NCBI GenBank assembly: GCA_035578905.1
Contig: JAQJVL010002608.1
Location: 25,481-89,480 of the forward strand
Source: Stictocephala bisonia
Lineage: Eukaryota > Arthropoda > Insecta > Hemiptera > Membracidae
DNA: 64,000 nucleotides
Direction of reading: 5' to 3'
Shown: positions 38,649 to 49,120 of the stretch, piece by piece
How positions within the stretch are numbered: position 1 is the stretch's first letter
How the letters are laid out: the number at the start of each line of letters is the position of its first letter
Made by a program: the position numbers and the translations under genes
The notes under the pieces: model-generated
Seen by the model: only the letters and a program-made list of their open reading frames with translations
The model's database searches: none
Told to the model about the DNA's origin: nothing

Positions 38649-38705
38649 TATAAAAGGAGGAGAGGGTAGGGGAATACATTGCTTGTTCGTTCGTGAGTCA
38701 GGATC
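38649..38705 (+). promoter_or_regulatory. Candidate TATA core promoter
   Basis: ggctataaaaggaggag at 38,646-38,662 is a strong TATA-box match with a GC-flanked edge, followed at about +30 to +50 by ttcgttcgtgagtcag. The local composition is less AT-rich than the neighbourhood. No downstream gene was recognised, so this may be chance or belong to an unrecognised element. Confidence 0.25.
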
Positions 38706-39685
38706 TTTACTAGTCTTAGCGGCAGTCGTAATAAAATCTAGAGCTAAATTCCTTAGGGCGTTAAACTGGCCGCCCTGCCGAAAACCTAAAGAACCAAGCA
38801 TACTTAATTGTTATAGGATATATTTTAACTACTTACAATTTTAACAATTATAAGAACAATCAAAATAGTTAACATTTAATAAATACAGCTATTTCAATGT
38901 TTAAAATACAGTTAAAAAGTACCGCATAGTATCTACCCGATTTCATATTTTCTTGTAAAGATTATAGTTCTACTTGTATTCATGTACTGTACAAAACCCG
39001 TCGGAATGCTAAAAACACCAACAGGCGGATGAACAGGATTTCCAAAGATATTATTTAAACAAAACCATGTTTTATAGTGCAATCTAGTGTATCATAAAAT
39101 GTTATGCTAGGCACTTATATTTAGTGGTAATCTGTCAAACTTAGCAGGAATCATTGGACTCGTCCATTATTATTTTTCTATGAACACGTAAAACATTAAA
39201 TGGCACAAAGTGCGGGTAATTTGAAAGAGAGAAGACCTTCTCCTACTACAGCTCCCCCCCCCCCTCAGTGGAAGCATTCTGCAAAGAACTGTACAGTCAA
39301 GTCTGCAAGTCAGCCTAATTATGGTCTGTTCTATTGTTAACACTATTTCATAACTCACTCTTTCTTAAAATTCCCATTAATGTGAACAAATATGGGTCGT
39401 TTTATTATTATTATATGTGTTTCCAGACATTGTCCTATTCTGTCATAAAACATTTTCTACAGAAGCAAGGTTAATCAAACTGTTAACAATGCATTATAGA
39501 TTTACTTTTATCTGCTACTTCATACTTCATCTAAAGGACAATTTCAAAAAACTAATATTTTTACATATATAATATCTTTATTACGTTTAGTAAAAATCGT
39601 GGATTACAGTTTGTAATTAATTCAACTTTTTAGTTGTATTAGAATAAGATACATTAGGCAGATCTAACATAAAACTTTACATCAA
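38706..39685. other. Non-coding stretch
   Basis: No gene is seen; a run of ten C lies at about 39,255-39,264. Confidence 0.4.
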
Positions 39686-40320
39686 GTCTGGAAATATTAA
39701 CAGAGACTGTACATGATCGGGTGACTATTAGTGTCTGGGAATATTGATATGGAATGTACATCATCAGCTGACTGTAAGTGTCTAAGAATATTGACAGTCT
39801 GTACATCATCAGGCGACTGTTAGTATTAACAGGCTGTACATTATCAGGTGACTGTTAGTGTCTGGGAATATTTATATGGACTATACATCATCAGCTGACT
39901 GTAAGTGTCTAAGAATATTGACAGTCTGTACATCATCAGATGACTGTTAGTGTCTAGGAGTATTGACAGGCTGTACATAATCAGGCGACTGTTAGTATTA
40001 ACAGGCTGTACATGATCAGGTGACTGTTAGTGTCTGGGAATAATTATATGGACTATACATCATCAGCTGACTGTAAGTGTCTAAGAATATTGACAGTCTG
40101 AACAACATCAGATGACTGTTAGTGTCTAGGAGTATTGACAGTCTGTAAATCATCAGGTGACTATTAGTGTCTAGGAATATTAACAGGTTGGTACATTATC
40201 AGGTGACTGTTAGTGTCTGGGAATATTAACAGGTTGGTACATTATCAGGTGACTGTTAGTGTCTAGGAGTATTGACGGTGACTTTACATCATTAGATATC
40301 TGTTAGTGTCTAGTAATAGT
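39686..40320. repeat. Minisatellite, about 45-50-bp units, about 13 copies
   Basis: Degenerate units of the form ggaatattgacagtctgtac followed by atcaggtgactgttagtgtct repeat with spacings of about 45-50 bp; some units lack the middle part (tactaacaggctg variants at 39,820 and 39,990). A longer composite unit of about 170 bp is suggested by matching variants at 39,850 and 40,020. Confidence 0.85.
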
Positions 40321-40765
40321 GCCCATGTGACGTAGTAGGAGATACGCGTGATACCTACCGTATTTTATACAGGCACTGTAACGTGCCACATCGCACTTTT
40401 TCCTGTACACTTTTCAAAGGGAAACAAAGATTTAAATATTGTTTATAAGACAGTTACATAATAGTTTCTTTTTGATAAACATGTTCATTTTAAAAATCAT
40501 TTGCACAACCTAAAGTTAACTTATTTCTTGCACGTTAGGTATTACTGAATGCAATAAGCACAATATAAATCAACGTTAACACGTAAGAAGGACACTACTT
40601 TGCTAGTTACACTTAAAAAGGAACTTATTTACTTATCAAGGTATAAAATAAAATACATTAAATATTCTGTACACACATAAATCTAATATTCGTTCTAAAT
40701 TCAGCTATTCTGGAAACTCTATTACATGCCACAAAAATAGTTTACGTACCATAATTTATATTTAT
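40321..40765. other. Non-coding stretch
   Basis: Nothing recognisable. Confidence 0.4.
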
Positions 40766-40780
40766 GGAGGCACACTGCTA
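40766..40780. repeat. Target-site duplication of LINE-type insertion (copy at element 3' end)
   Basis: ggaggcacactgcta, identical to 42,487-42,501. Confidence 0.9.
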
Positions 40781-42486
40781 GATTTAGATTTAGATTTAGA
40801 TTAAAAGGGGATATATAGTTGGTCCAGCCACCCCTTGCAACGAAGCCTATGGCTTTTTGTGCCAATCCCGGTGCCTAATCGTCGTAAAGCTGGCTGCCCT
40901 TGACCAAGTCAAGGAGCTTCTTCACTAGATTGGTAATTTCCAACTGTCCCAGAGGTGAGCCTTCAAAAGGTACTCTTCTGCCGGCACCAAGAGCCTCACG
41001 CTCCCGGACAGTGGTGTTCTACAGACTCTTCGTCCAACCCACAGAGGCGACAGATGGGATCCTCCATAAGGAGTCCCACTGTTCTTAGATGCCTCCGGAA
41101 TTTACCGTAACCGGTGATGAGTCCCACCACCAACTTTACGTAAAATTTACTCAACCCAAGAAGTTACTTTGTTGACTTCTGGGAAGGATTTCTGACAAGA
41201 AGCTTGTCGAGTCCATGCCCTGGGAACCGCCGCCATCTTTCCAGATGTCTGGGACCCAGTTTTGGTTGGTATTTTGACAGCTGCAGCCGAAACGCCGCAG
41301 GCCGGCTCAGGACCAATGAAGGGCTTAATAGCGCCTTCCCTAGCCAAGGCATCGGCCCTGCACGCTGCCTTCTATTCCCCTATTTCCTGGGATACATTCC
41401 AGCAGGACCTGATTTCTTGAACCCAGGATGCTGAGGGACTCCACACACTCCCAGACCAGACCAGACGAAAACCTTCCAGGAGTCAAGGGCCCCCAAGGCC
41501 GCCCGACTATCTGAGAGGATATGGATATGTTTCCCGCAAACCTCTATCATAATTTGCGCTGAACGTATGGCGACTTCAGCTTGGAACACGGTGCCATACG
41601 CTCCCAGGCTCACGCACGCGTTTGTCCTAGGGTCACCAGTATAGACACCAAGTCCAGCTCTGTTGTCTATTCTTGACCCGTCTGTGAACCATACAAATGG
41701 GTCGTGAGAAGAAACCGGGCTAGTAACAGCGTCCCAGTACTCCCTCGACCCAAAATCCACAGTATGGGGTCTGGTGGAAAGATACTTAGTCCCAATGAGG
41801 TCAAACCTCATTGAGAGTACCTCATCTTTTACTAGATTGACCACTGAGGAGTGACCTGTACAGGATCCCCTCCAGTGATCAGTCAGTTGAGGCCTATAGG
41901 CCTTTTCCTCTGATTGCCAGGAGTGCTTCTCCTGGCTATCTTCATCCTATTCAGAGCCTCAGCCGTCCGATCGAGCTGATCAGAGCCCGGGCTCCGAGAA
42001 GGATGTTTTCGAGGTCAGAGAGCGACATGCCCCCCTCCGCCGAACCCATGACCCGAGCAGCGGGGACTTCAGATTGGCCTGCCCCTACCTTCGTTCCCCG
42101 TGCCAAGGTCCTTGTCTGAGGGCTCTGAGCGGTCCTCAGCCAAGTTGGATTCAGAATCGGAGAGAGACCTGCCCCCCCCCCCCCCCCGACATTGATTTGG
42201 CCCGAGCCATGGAAAACAAGGGCTGGCCAGTGAGGCTGCCCTCTGCTCCCATGCTCGGTTCATTATCTAAGGACTCAGTGCGGTCCTTAGGTGTGTGGTA
42301 ATGAGTTCAGGGTACTGCGGGGTCACTAAGCCCGTCAGCTGCACACCTCAGCTGCCCCTGCGAACCTCAGTCCGGGACTGCTTATTAGGGTTTCCCCTTA
42401 TTCGCAGTTGTCCACCCCATCAATGACGAGGTGGAACATTCGCTATCCGCCACCTGCGACCCGCCCAGTAGCTGGGGCTCACCCTG
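40781..42486 (-). mobile_element. Truncated or internally deleted LINE-type retrotransposon
   Basis: The 1.7-kb GC-rich insert is bounded by a perfect 15-bp duplication. Read on the minus strand it ends in a simple tail of TAAATC-type repeats (40,781-40,804), as in several LINE groups. The 3' half encodes the end of ORF2 with RNase H. The 5' half (42,060-42,486) is GC-rich, without recognisable reverse transcriptase, and looks like an untranslated or ORF1-side segment. This suggests a 5' end joined to a 3' end with the middle missing, i.e. a non-autonomous derivative. A run of 16-17 C sits at about 42,172-42,187. Confidence 0.85.
40875..41844 (-). pseudogene. LINE ORF2 C-terminal part: RNase H plus terminal zinc-knuckle-like segment
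   Basis: The frame at 41,380-41,844 carries an RNase H fold with its acidic residues in order: FTDGSRIDNRAGLGVY, QAEVAIR and HILSDSRAALGAL. The RNase H of such elements removes the RNA template during reverse transcription. The sequence then changes frame; ALAREGAIKPFIGPE (near 41,330) continues the domain, and near 41,050-41,080 a terminal ICRLCGLDEESVEHH segment gives the C-x2-C...H-x-C pattern usual at the end of such ORF2 proteins. The last frame stops at 40,875. At least one frameshift makes it non-functional. Organisation fits the R1/I/Jockey-type LINEs that carry RNase H; the exact clade is not resolved. Confidence 0.85.
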
Positions 42487-42501
42487 GGAGGCACACTGCT
42501 A
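42487..42501. repeat. Target-site duplication of LINE-type insertion (copy at element 5' end)
   Basis: ggaggcacactgcta, identical to 40,766-40,780. Confidence 0.9.
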
Positions 42502-42819
42502 AGCGTGGGACCCTCTCATGATGTTTTATGGTGAAAGAGTCGATTTGGCTGAGAAAAAAATAACAGTTTACTAAGTAGGCAAGAAGAAATAATAATAGAT
42601 ACAGTCTTGCATCTGTATTTTGGGATTATTTAACTCGTAATTGTTTCAACGATCACTATTTAAGACACAAATATTATTTATAAAATTTTACACTTAGATA
42701 AGATAAAAACTACGATGAAATCACCGACATCCCTATAGTAATATACAGGGTGAAATGAAATAAAAAACGACTTTATTTTTGGATGGAGGGTGGAAAACAT
42801 ATAAAACCAACTTTTTATA

Positions 42820-44668
42820 AAAATCCTTTTTTTTAAAACCTACCTTAAAAATTTTTTTTAATATAATTCCCCTTTTTAAACCGACCAAATGGGGGCGAAA
42901 TTTAAAATTTTTAAAAGGGGGAAAGTTTCCAGAAAATTGAATTTTGAAAAAGTTTTTAAAAATTTTAAGCCCAAAACTTTTAATTAAATTTTTTACCCAA
43001 AAAAATTTTAAAAAGGGCCTTTTTAAAAAAAATTAAAATTAATTAGGAAAAAACCGGTTGGAAAGGGTTTTTATTTTTTTCCAGGTAATTTTTAAATTTT
43101 GAAATTTTTAAAAAAAAAAGAAAAAAAAACCTATTTTTAAAAAAAATATTTAAATTTTTTTTTTTAAACTTTTTAAACGGTTTTAAAAAATTTAATTCGA
43201 ATTCAAAAACTAAATTTTGTAAACTTTAATTTAAAAATAAAAAAAAATTATTAAAATTTTTATTTCTTTTGGAAAAATTTATGGGGATTTTAGGGGAAAT
43301 TTTTAAAATTTTTTCCAAAAAAACGGTAAAAATAATTTTAAAACCCCATAAAAAAACAAATTTCTCTGTTTTTTTAAAATTTAAAGTAAAAACCAATAAA
43401 AAAAGGCCCAAAAATGAAAAAAAATTTAACCCCCCAAAAAAATATTAAAAAAAATAAATTTTAAACTAAAACTTTCAATTCCACTTAAAATTTGTGTTTT
43501 TGTGTTTGGTTTTAAACAATTACCCATTACCAAAACTTAATTTGTTCCGTTTGGGGTTTTAAAAATTATTTTTGGGGACTTTTCCCCCATTGCGGATTTT
43601 TGGTTTAATGGGAATTTTTTTTAAAGGTTTTAAAATTTTGGTAAAACATTAATTTAAGAAATTACATTTTGTTTTGAAAAAAATTACAAAAACACCAATG
43701 TTTTTTTTAAAATTTTAAACTATATAAAAAATAAATTTTTAAAAATTAATTTTTATTAAAAAATAATTTTTTAATTTTTATTAAAATTAAATACCAAATT
43801 TTTGGGACAAAATTTTTTACTCAAACAGACTTTTTTAAAAAACCTTAAAGTCCCATTTAAATTTAAAAGTGGAAATTTTTAAAAAACATAAAAACCCCCC
43901 AAAAGTATCCAAAAAATTCCTAAAAAAATTTTTAAAATTTAAATTTTTCACCTTAAGGTAAAATTTCCGCAGGAAAATAAATTTAAAAAGAGGTAAAATT
44001 TTGAGAATAAGTACAAAACAAACCCCAAAAATTTGGGTAATTTTTAAAAACCCCAACCCCCTTTAATATTTTTAAAACCTTTTTTTTAAACCTTTTTTTT
44101 AACCCATTTTGAAAAATAAAATTTTGAAAACTAAACATTAACGGGTTTTTTGTCCCCAAAAAGGGGTTAAAAAAAAAATTTTTTCCACCCCCTTTTAAAA
44201 AAAACCCCAAAAAATATTTTGGTTCCCCCCAACTTTTGGTTCCAAAAAAAATGTTAACAAGTTTTCCTAAAATGCCCAAGATATGAAACCCTGGTTGGAA
44301 TTTTGAAAAAACTACCAGGGACCCCCTAAATTTTTGGCCTTGACGTTGGTCCGCGGGGGGTCCCCCTTAGTTTATTGCCCCCCCCGGGGCCCCCAAAGGT
44401 TTAGGTTTTTCAAAAAGGGGGTTTTGGGGGGGTTCCAGCCCAAAAAACTTCCATTTTGGAAAAGGGCCCTTTTTAAATTAGGGTTTTTTAAACCCCACCA
44501 AGGGGCCCTAAATCCCACCGGTAAACACTTTGAATTTTAATTTTAATAATTTAAATTATAAAAATAAAAAAATTTTAATTAATTAATATAAAAAATAAAG
44601 TATATAGTTCATTTAAAAAAAACCTTAAAATTTTTATCTAAAATGGTTTCTTTGACAATTGGGTACCT

Positions 44669-44706
<38 letters not shown>

Positions 44707-46440
44707 ATTTTTGGGGGGGGTTTTGGGGTTTTTGGGGGGGGGGGGGGGTCTGGAGGGGTTTGGGGGGGTGTTTTGTGTTGGGGGGGTTTTTGGGGGGGTG
44801 GGGGGGGGGGGGGGGGGGGGGGGTTGGGGGGGGGGGGGGGGGGGGGGTTTTTTTTTTTGTTTGGGGGTTGGGGGTTTTCCAATTTTTTGGGGGGGGGGGT
44901 TTTGGGGGGGGGGGTTTGTGTGGGTTATGGGGGGGGGGGTTGGTGTTGTGGGGGGGGGTAGGGGGGGTTGGTGGGGTTTTTTTAATTTTTGGGGTTGGGG
45001 GGGGGGGGGGGGGGCCCCGGGTTTGAAATTTTAACCTCCTTTTTCCAACCTCCCCTTTTTCTTCATTTTTCCCTAATTTTTTTAAAAAGGGGGTCTTTTG
45101 TTTTTTTCCTTTTGGTTTTTTTGGGGTTTTTATTTTTTGGGGGTTTTAAAATTTCCGGGGGGTTTTTTTTGGGGTTTTAAAAATTGGTTGGGTTTCAGAT
45201 TGGGGGGGGGTTGGAATATTGTTTGGGCTATTGGACCAGGAAAAAATTGGGAGGAAGGTTTTGGTTGAAAAGGTTGAGTTTTAAATAAGGGGCTTAAAAA
45301 CCCCCAATTGGGTTTGGGGGCCCATGGACCTTTTTTGTTTAATTTGGGGGGGGGGGTGTTTTTCCCCCCCAGGGGGGGGGGTTAGGGGGTTTTTATGGGG
45401 GGGGGGGGGGTGGGGTGGGGGGGGGGTTTGGGGGGGTTTTTTGGCCCCGTTTTGGGGGGGGAAGGGGTTGAATTTTTTGGGAAATTTATTTTGGGAAAGT
45501 TGTAAACTCAAAATATAAGGGGGTATTTTAAATAACGTATATGTGAGTAAAAAATCTTTAAATTTTCCTTAAAACCAAAATTAAATCTAAACCCTGTTCC
45601 CCCTTTGGGCAAAGGGACAAAAAGGGGTGGAGGGGTTTTTAATTTTTTTTGGTTTTTTGTCCCAACCCCAAAAAATACCAGTCCCTGTGGGTCCAACTAA
45701 AAATTGGTTCCCAAATAACTTTAAATTTTAAAAACATAACATTAATGGGACGGGGCAGCGTTTTAAAACATGGCTGTTTTCAAAAGGTTTGGGGTTTCAC
45801 ACAGCACAAAACCCGGGACCTCGGAAATCCTGTCAAAAAACGATACCCTGTAAGAACTGAACAATAATTTTTACGGGGTTTAAATTTAAAATTAAATAAG
45901 GTAAAAACACACCTTTATTTGGTTGGACTCTGGAATTTGGCGGACCCAGTGGAAGTCCCCAAGGGTTCACCCCCTACAACCCTCGCGCGCACAAAAATAA
46001 AATTTATTTTTAAATACCAAACCCAAATTGGAAAAACCCCAAAAAAAAGGATAATTAAAATAAACGGGTATGGTAAACCTTTAAATGATTTGATTTGTGA
46101 GATTAAAGGGGAAATTTGGGCAAACGCTTTGGGGTTTTCAAAATTCGGGGGAAACCTGGGGGAATTTTTTAAAAATTAAAACACCGATGCTTTTTCAATT
46201 TAAAAAAACGGTACATTTTAAAAACACAAAAAATCCCTAACTTAAACAAAAATATTTTATTAAAAAAAAGAAGCAAATTTACCTCTCTCTCCTGGGTTTT
46301 AGTAGTATGGGGGGTGGTGTTTTTGAGGTTTTGGTGGTTGGCCGGGGGGTGGTTTGGGGGGTTGAGGTGGGATAAGCACGTTTGGGAAAAACAAACCAAC
46401 ATTTAACTTTGGGGAAAAATGTTACCTTAAAACGGGTTCA
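42820..46440. other. Homopolymer-run sequence, probable assembly or basecalling artefact
   Basis: Almost every base lies in a run of two or more of the same base, for all four bases, with G tracts over 30 long (44,670-44,705). Neither flank looks like this. Within it, glycine-rich plus-strand frames and proline-rich minus-strand frames (44.6-45.0 kb and 45.3-45.5 kb) simply translate G/C runs. The pattern resembles low-quality read ends or failed basecalling rather than a natural satellite. No gene is called here. Confidence 0.75.
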
Positions 46441-46596
46441 TTTTACCCACAAACTGCCAATTCACGCCGAAACAGTCGTATTTATACGGCAGGGTGAGGA
46501 GCGGCACCCCCTACCTTGCGCATGAGCAGAACGCAGGGGGGAAGATCAGGTTTCCATAACCACCCAAGAGGTACCGATCTCAGCTCGTTTTTTATT

Positions 46597-46699
46597 ATAG
46601 TGAGTATCCCCAGGAGGCCTAGTCTCACTATTGTTTATTGTAACTTGCCCCAACCATCGCAAGTTACAGTGGTAGCCACTCCATAACAAATTTGCTACC
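46597..46699. other. Three consecutive perfect hairpins
   Basis: Arms are 46,597-46,604 / 46,624-46,631 (atagtgag / ctcactat), 46,639-46,647 / 46,660-46,668 (tgtaacttg / caagttaca) and 46,671-46,676 / 46,694-46,699 (ggtagc / gctacc). They follow one another with almost no spacer, which suggests a structured RNA or a folded element end. I do not recognise it as a known snRNA, tRNA or SINE. Confidence 0.5.
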
Positions 46700-46926
46700 T
46701 CCCAGTATTATTTTTATACTTTTTTTTGGGTCCCTCTGTAAGTAAAGACATCACTTTACTCAGTGAAGCCTGAAAACTTACAAAGGGTTTTTTTCTAACC
46801 CAATGTAGACTGTACAGAACACTTTACTTGGAGAAGCCATTTCAATGTATTCCATCAGCCTACACGGGTTATATTTTCTATCTTTTTTTTACGTTTATTT
46901 GTAATCCCAGCGACGTTCAAGGAGGC

Positions 46927-47108
46927 CCTGGACTTACGGAGGTTAGGCCTGCCATAGAGCCTCGGGAGGTTAGGCCTGGACCTGCCCTGGACTTACGGGG
47001 TTTAGCCCTGCCATAGAGCGGTCGGGAAATTTCCCCCAGGCTTTTTTTTGTCCTGGACTTACGGAGATTAGGCCAGCCATAGAACAAACACACACGCACA
47101 CACACACA
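46927..47108. repeat. Tandem repeat (59-66 bp, 3 copies) and (CA)n
   Basis: cctggacttacgg starts at 46,927, 46,986 and 47,052, each followed by a ttaggcc / tttagcc and gccatagag segment. A CA-rich tract follows at about 47,084-47,108, immediately before the last Maverick gene. Confidence 0.85.
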
Positions 47109-47134
47109 AAATACTCGAACGTCACCTGGGATCC

Positions 47135-47513
47135 TTATTCAGCTACTGCAAATCTACTATGATCAGCTAAAAACTTGGAGCTTACATTCTGATAGAGTAT
47201 AATATTCTCCCAATCTACCTTGTCTGCAAAATCGTGTATAAACGATTCAGAGAGTACTTGGTGTTTGCTCACAAGGAACCAGCACTCCCGGAACCAAGGA
47301 GACATTTCACTCAAACATTCTTCATTGAATGTCATTCTTTTTATAATATAAGCCCAATTGACTCTATGTTGATAGATTCTTAAAAGGTCAATTGAGAAAT
47401 CGTAGTTTTTAGATAGCTCGTACCAGTTCAAGAAACGGTCAAAACCGCATGATGAACTGGTTCGTCAATACTCCCTTAGGCTCACGAGAAATAAATGTCC
47501 AAACGTTCTCCAT
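47135..47513 (-). pseudogene. Tryptophan-repeat protein (entomopoxvirus Trp-repeat-family-like), one frameshift
   Basis: From an ATG at 47,511-47,513 (MENVWTFISREPKG) the frame breaks after about 24 codons at a short T run near 47,438 and continues in the next frame with NWYELSKNYDFSIDLLRIY. The body repeats a unit of about 25-35 residues in which a W is followed by I, then Q/N, then LSE-F-I and F-x-x-x-VDW: VNWAYIIKRM, then VLSESFIHDFADKVDWENI. This helical repeat is the pattern I know from the Trp-repeat gene families of insect poxviruses and other large DNA viruses. Function is unknown; a host-interaction role is only a guess. It is the last gene at the left edge of the element. Confidence 0.6.
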
Positions 47514-47527
47514 GACTGCTAGCAAAA

Positions 47528-47990
47528 TTATGATTTCTGTTTTCTAGTGCACAGTCTTTTATACCCCCGCAGAGCGTTTCTCAAGGCACACTTTACATCA
47601 GAGTCGTTATGCTGTGACAATACACAACTATTTACAATAGGTTCGGTGTACGAACCTCCGGGTAATTCCCTCACATCCGGATGAAATTCCCGCAAAAAGG
47701 CTGCCTTCTCCAGACCCTTAGTATAGAGCGTGGAGAATGGTTTACACAAGAGTCTCAGGTACTCTTCATCGTACGCCATACCAGCCTGTTCCCATTTAAT
47801 TTTGTGAAAACTGCGAGTGAGCCATCGATTCGATCTCCCGTTTTATCGTTAAGAAGGGTTTTACTATAAGGTGGAGAAAATACAAGGTGAATACGAGTTA
47901 ACGAGTTAACGAGTTAACGAGAGCAAATTCCTTAATAACAAACCTATTGGTATTGTCTTTAAACGCCTGGAATTCAACTACAGCCTCCAT
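47528..47990 (-). pseudogene. Maverick accessory protein with C-terminal C/H residues, frameshifted
   Basis: An ATG at 47,988-47,990 opens MEAVVEFQAFKDNTNRFVIK; the frame is broken by an 8-bp unit (cgagttaa) repeated three times at about 47,894-47,920. Similarity resumes in other frames and then at 47,779-47,528 with YTKGLEKAAFLREFHPDV and a closing C...H...C arrangement (SCVLSQHNDSDVKCALRNAL). The general shape (FVVKE-like start, KG-EK-FL middle, C-H-C end) recalls small insect proteins with a possible nuclease-type fold, but I cannot name the family. It lies 29 bp after the gene before it. The slippage-type triplication is good evidence that the reading frame was lost by real mutation. Confidence 0.5.
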
Positions 47991-48019
47991 TAGGCCACCG
48001 TTTATAGTATTCCACCTCG

Positions 48020-48547
48020 TCAAACAGTCCGATCCGCCTTTTGAGGTACCAAGGTGGTTGTATGTTCTTCACCGAGTATCAGACTCGTAATGTACTGTTG
48101 TATAAGCACTTCGTTCATAAATAGATCCTGTAGCTCCCTGTACACCATGGGGAGGTTGTTGATAAACCGATGCCATTCATTTGAATTTAGCGCCAGAGTG
48201 TGTTCTTCATCATAAAGAAACACGTGAGATTTCCCAAATACATTCGTAACCTTTACACTATGACCACTATCGCGCACTAAACGGAATTTAGTTTTATTTT
48301 CGAGCGCTACAGTTATCTCGTTAAAGTGTACAGCAAACTGATTGAAAATATCATACGACCAGTAAACGTACCCTCTTCGACCCTTAAAAGACAACCCGAG
48401 ACTAATATCCCTCTCTTTATAAATCCCTACAATAACCGATTTTTTAAGACCTTCATCCAAAAAGTAGACAGTTTTCAAAAATACACCGGTCAACAGATCC
48501 AGAGATTCTGTACGAGTAGGGAGTGCGTCTTCACCTGTCGGCTCCAT
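48020..48547 (-). CDS. Maverick protein, possible PC4-like single-strand DNA-binding protein
   Basis: An intact 175-codon frame from an ATG at 48,545-48,547, one of the few unbroken genes in the element. It shows two similar strand-rich halves: ISLGLSFKGRRGYVYWSYDI... ending in VALENK, then a second with VFLYDEEHTLALNSNEWHRF. The LALNSNEWHRF segment followed by a helix resembles the PC4 core, in which strands end in a similar L-x-x-x-EW motif before a helix that dimerises. If so it would bind single-stranded DNA during replication, which fits a protein-primed polymerase system. The PC4 link is inference from a short motif; it could equally be a structural protein. Confidence 0.5.
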   Translation of the reverse strand: MEPTGEDALPTRTESLDLLTGVFLKTVYFLDEGLKKSVIVGIYKERDISLGLSFKGRRGYVYWSYDIFNQFAVHFNEITVALENKTKFRLVRDSGHSVKVTNVFGKSHVFLYDEEHTLALNSNEWHRFINNLPMVYRELQDLFMNEVLIQQYITSLILGEEHTTTLVPQKADRTV

Positions 48548-48624
48548 TATCTCAACTAATTAAATTTTTATTTTCAAGTCGTATTTATAATTTTACCCCC
48601 ACTCCTTGTTAATTTTAATTTTTT

Positions 48625-49044
48625 TTATTCCTCCATATCCCCCTCCCCCTCACTCGATTCAGAATCTGATGTTTCTTCCACAATAGGCGAATCATAATCA
48701 AAGTGATTAATTCTTTCCAGCGCTTTATTAGCATACAGGTCGCTATATAGCTTCAATGTGTTGATGTTAGTCAAATCCAGAGAGTGTTTTAAAACAAACG
48801 CACGACTGAGAAACCTTTATACTATATTCATCCTCATTTACGCTCTGTTTGACATTCGGTAAAAAGCCATAAGCTAGAATATCCACTCTATCGTATTCGG
48901 ATACATCAATCGTTCTGAGTACCTGTACACTGAAACAGTATCGACATTTTCCCCGTTCTTGTAGAACCTTAGGAGAGTCGCATCATCACTACTGAACCCC
49001 TCAGTAGGATCGGGATTATTTAACACGATAAACACTTGACTCAT
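48625..49044 (-). pseudogene. Small Maverick protein with acidic tail, frameshifted
   Basis: An ATG at 49,042-49,044 opens MSQVFIVLNNPDPTEGFSSD. After about 45 codons the frame shifts (VLRTIDVSEYDRVDILAYGF in a second frame) and again near the end, where a strongly acidic tail, EETSDSESSEGEGDMEE, precedes a stop at 48,625. The order strand-rich body plus acidic tail is seen, but I do not recognise the family. It sits between the major capsid gene and the PC4-like gene, so a virion or DNA-associated role is possible. Confidence 0.5.
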
Positions 49045-49120
49045 CTTGTGATGTTTACTCCTTCGTGTCTCAACTGGAAATGAGTACAGGTTGCTGAGAT
49101 CGTGTATGTATAATCGAGTA

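Noticed and set aside
44634..45034. Glycine-rich and proline-rich open frames
   Set aside because: They translate long G or C runs in all three frames of a probable artefact region.
46440..46700. snRNA or tRNA gene
   Set aside because: Hairpins are present, but the sequence does not match the U1, U2, U4, U5, U6 or U12 sequences I can recall, and no tRNA boxes are visible.
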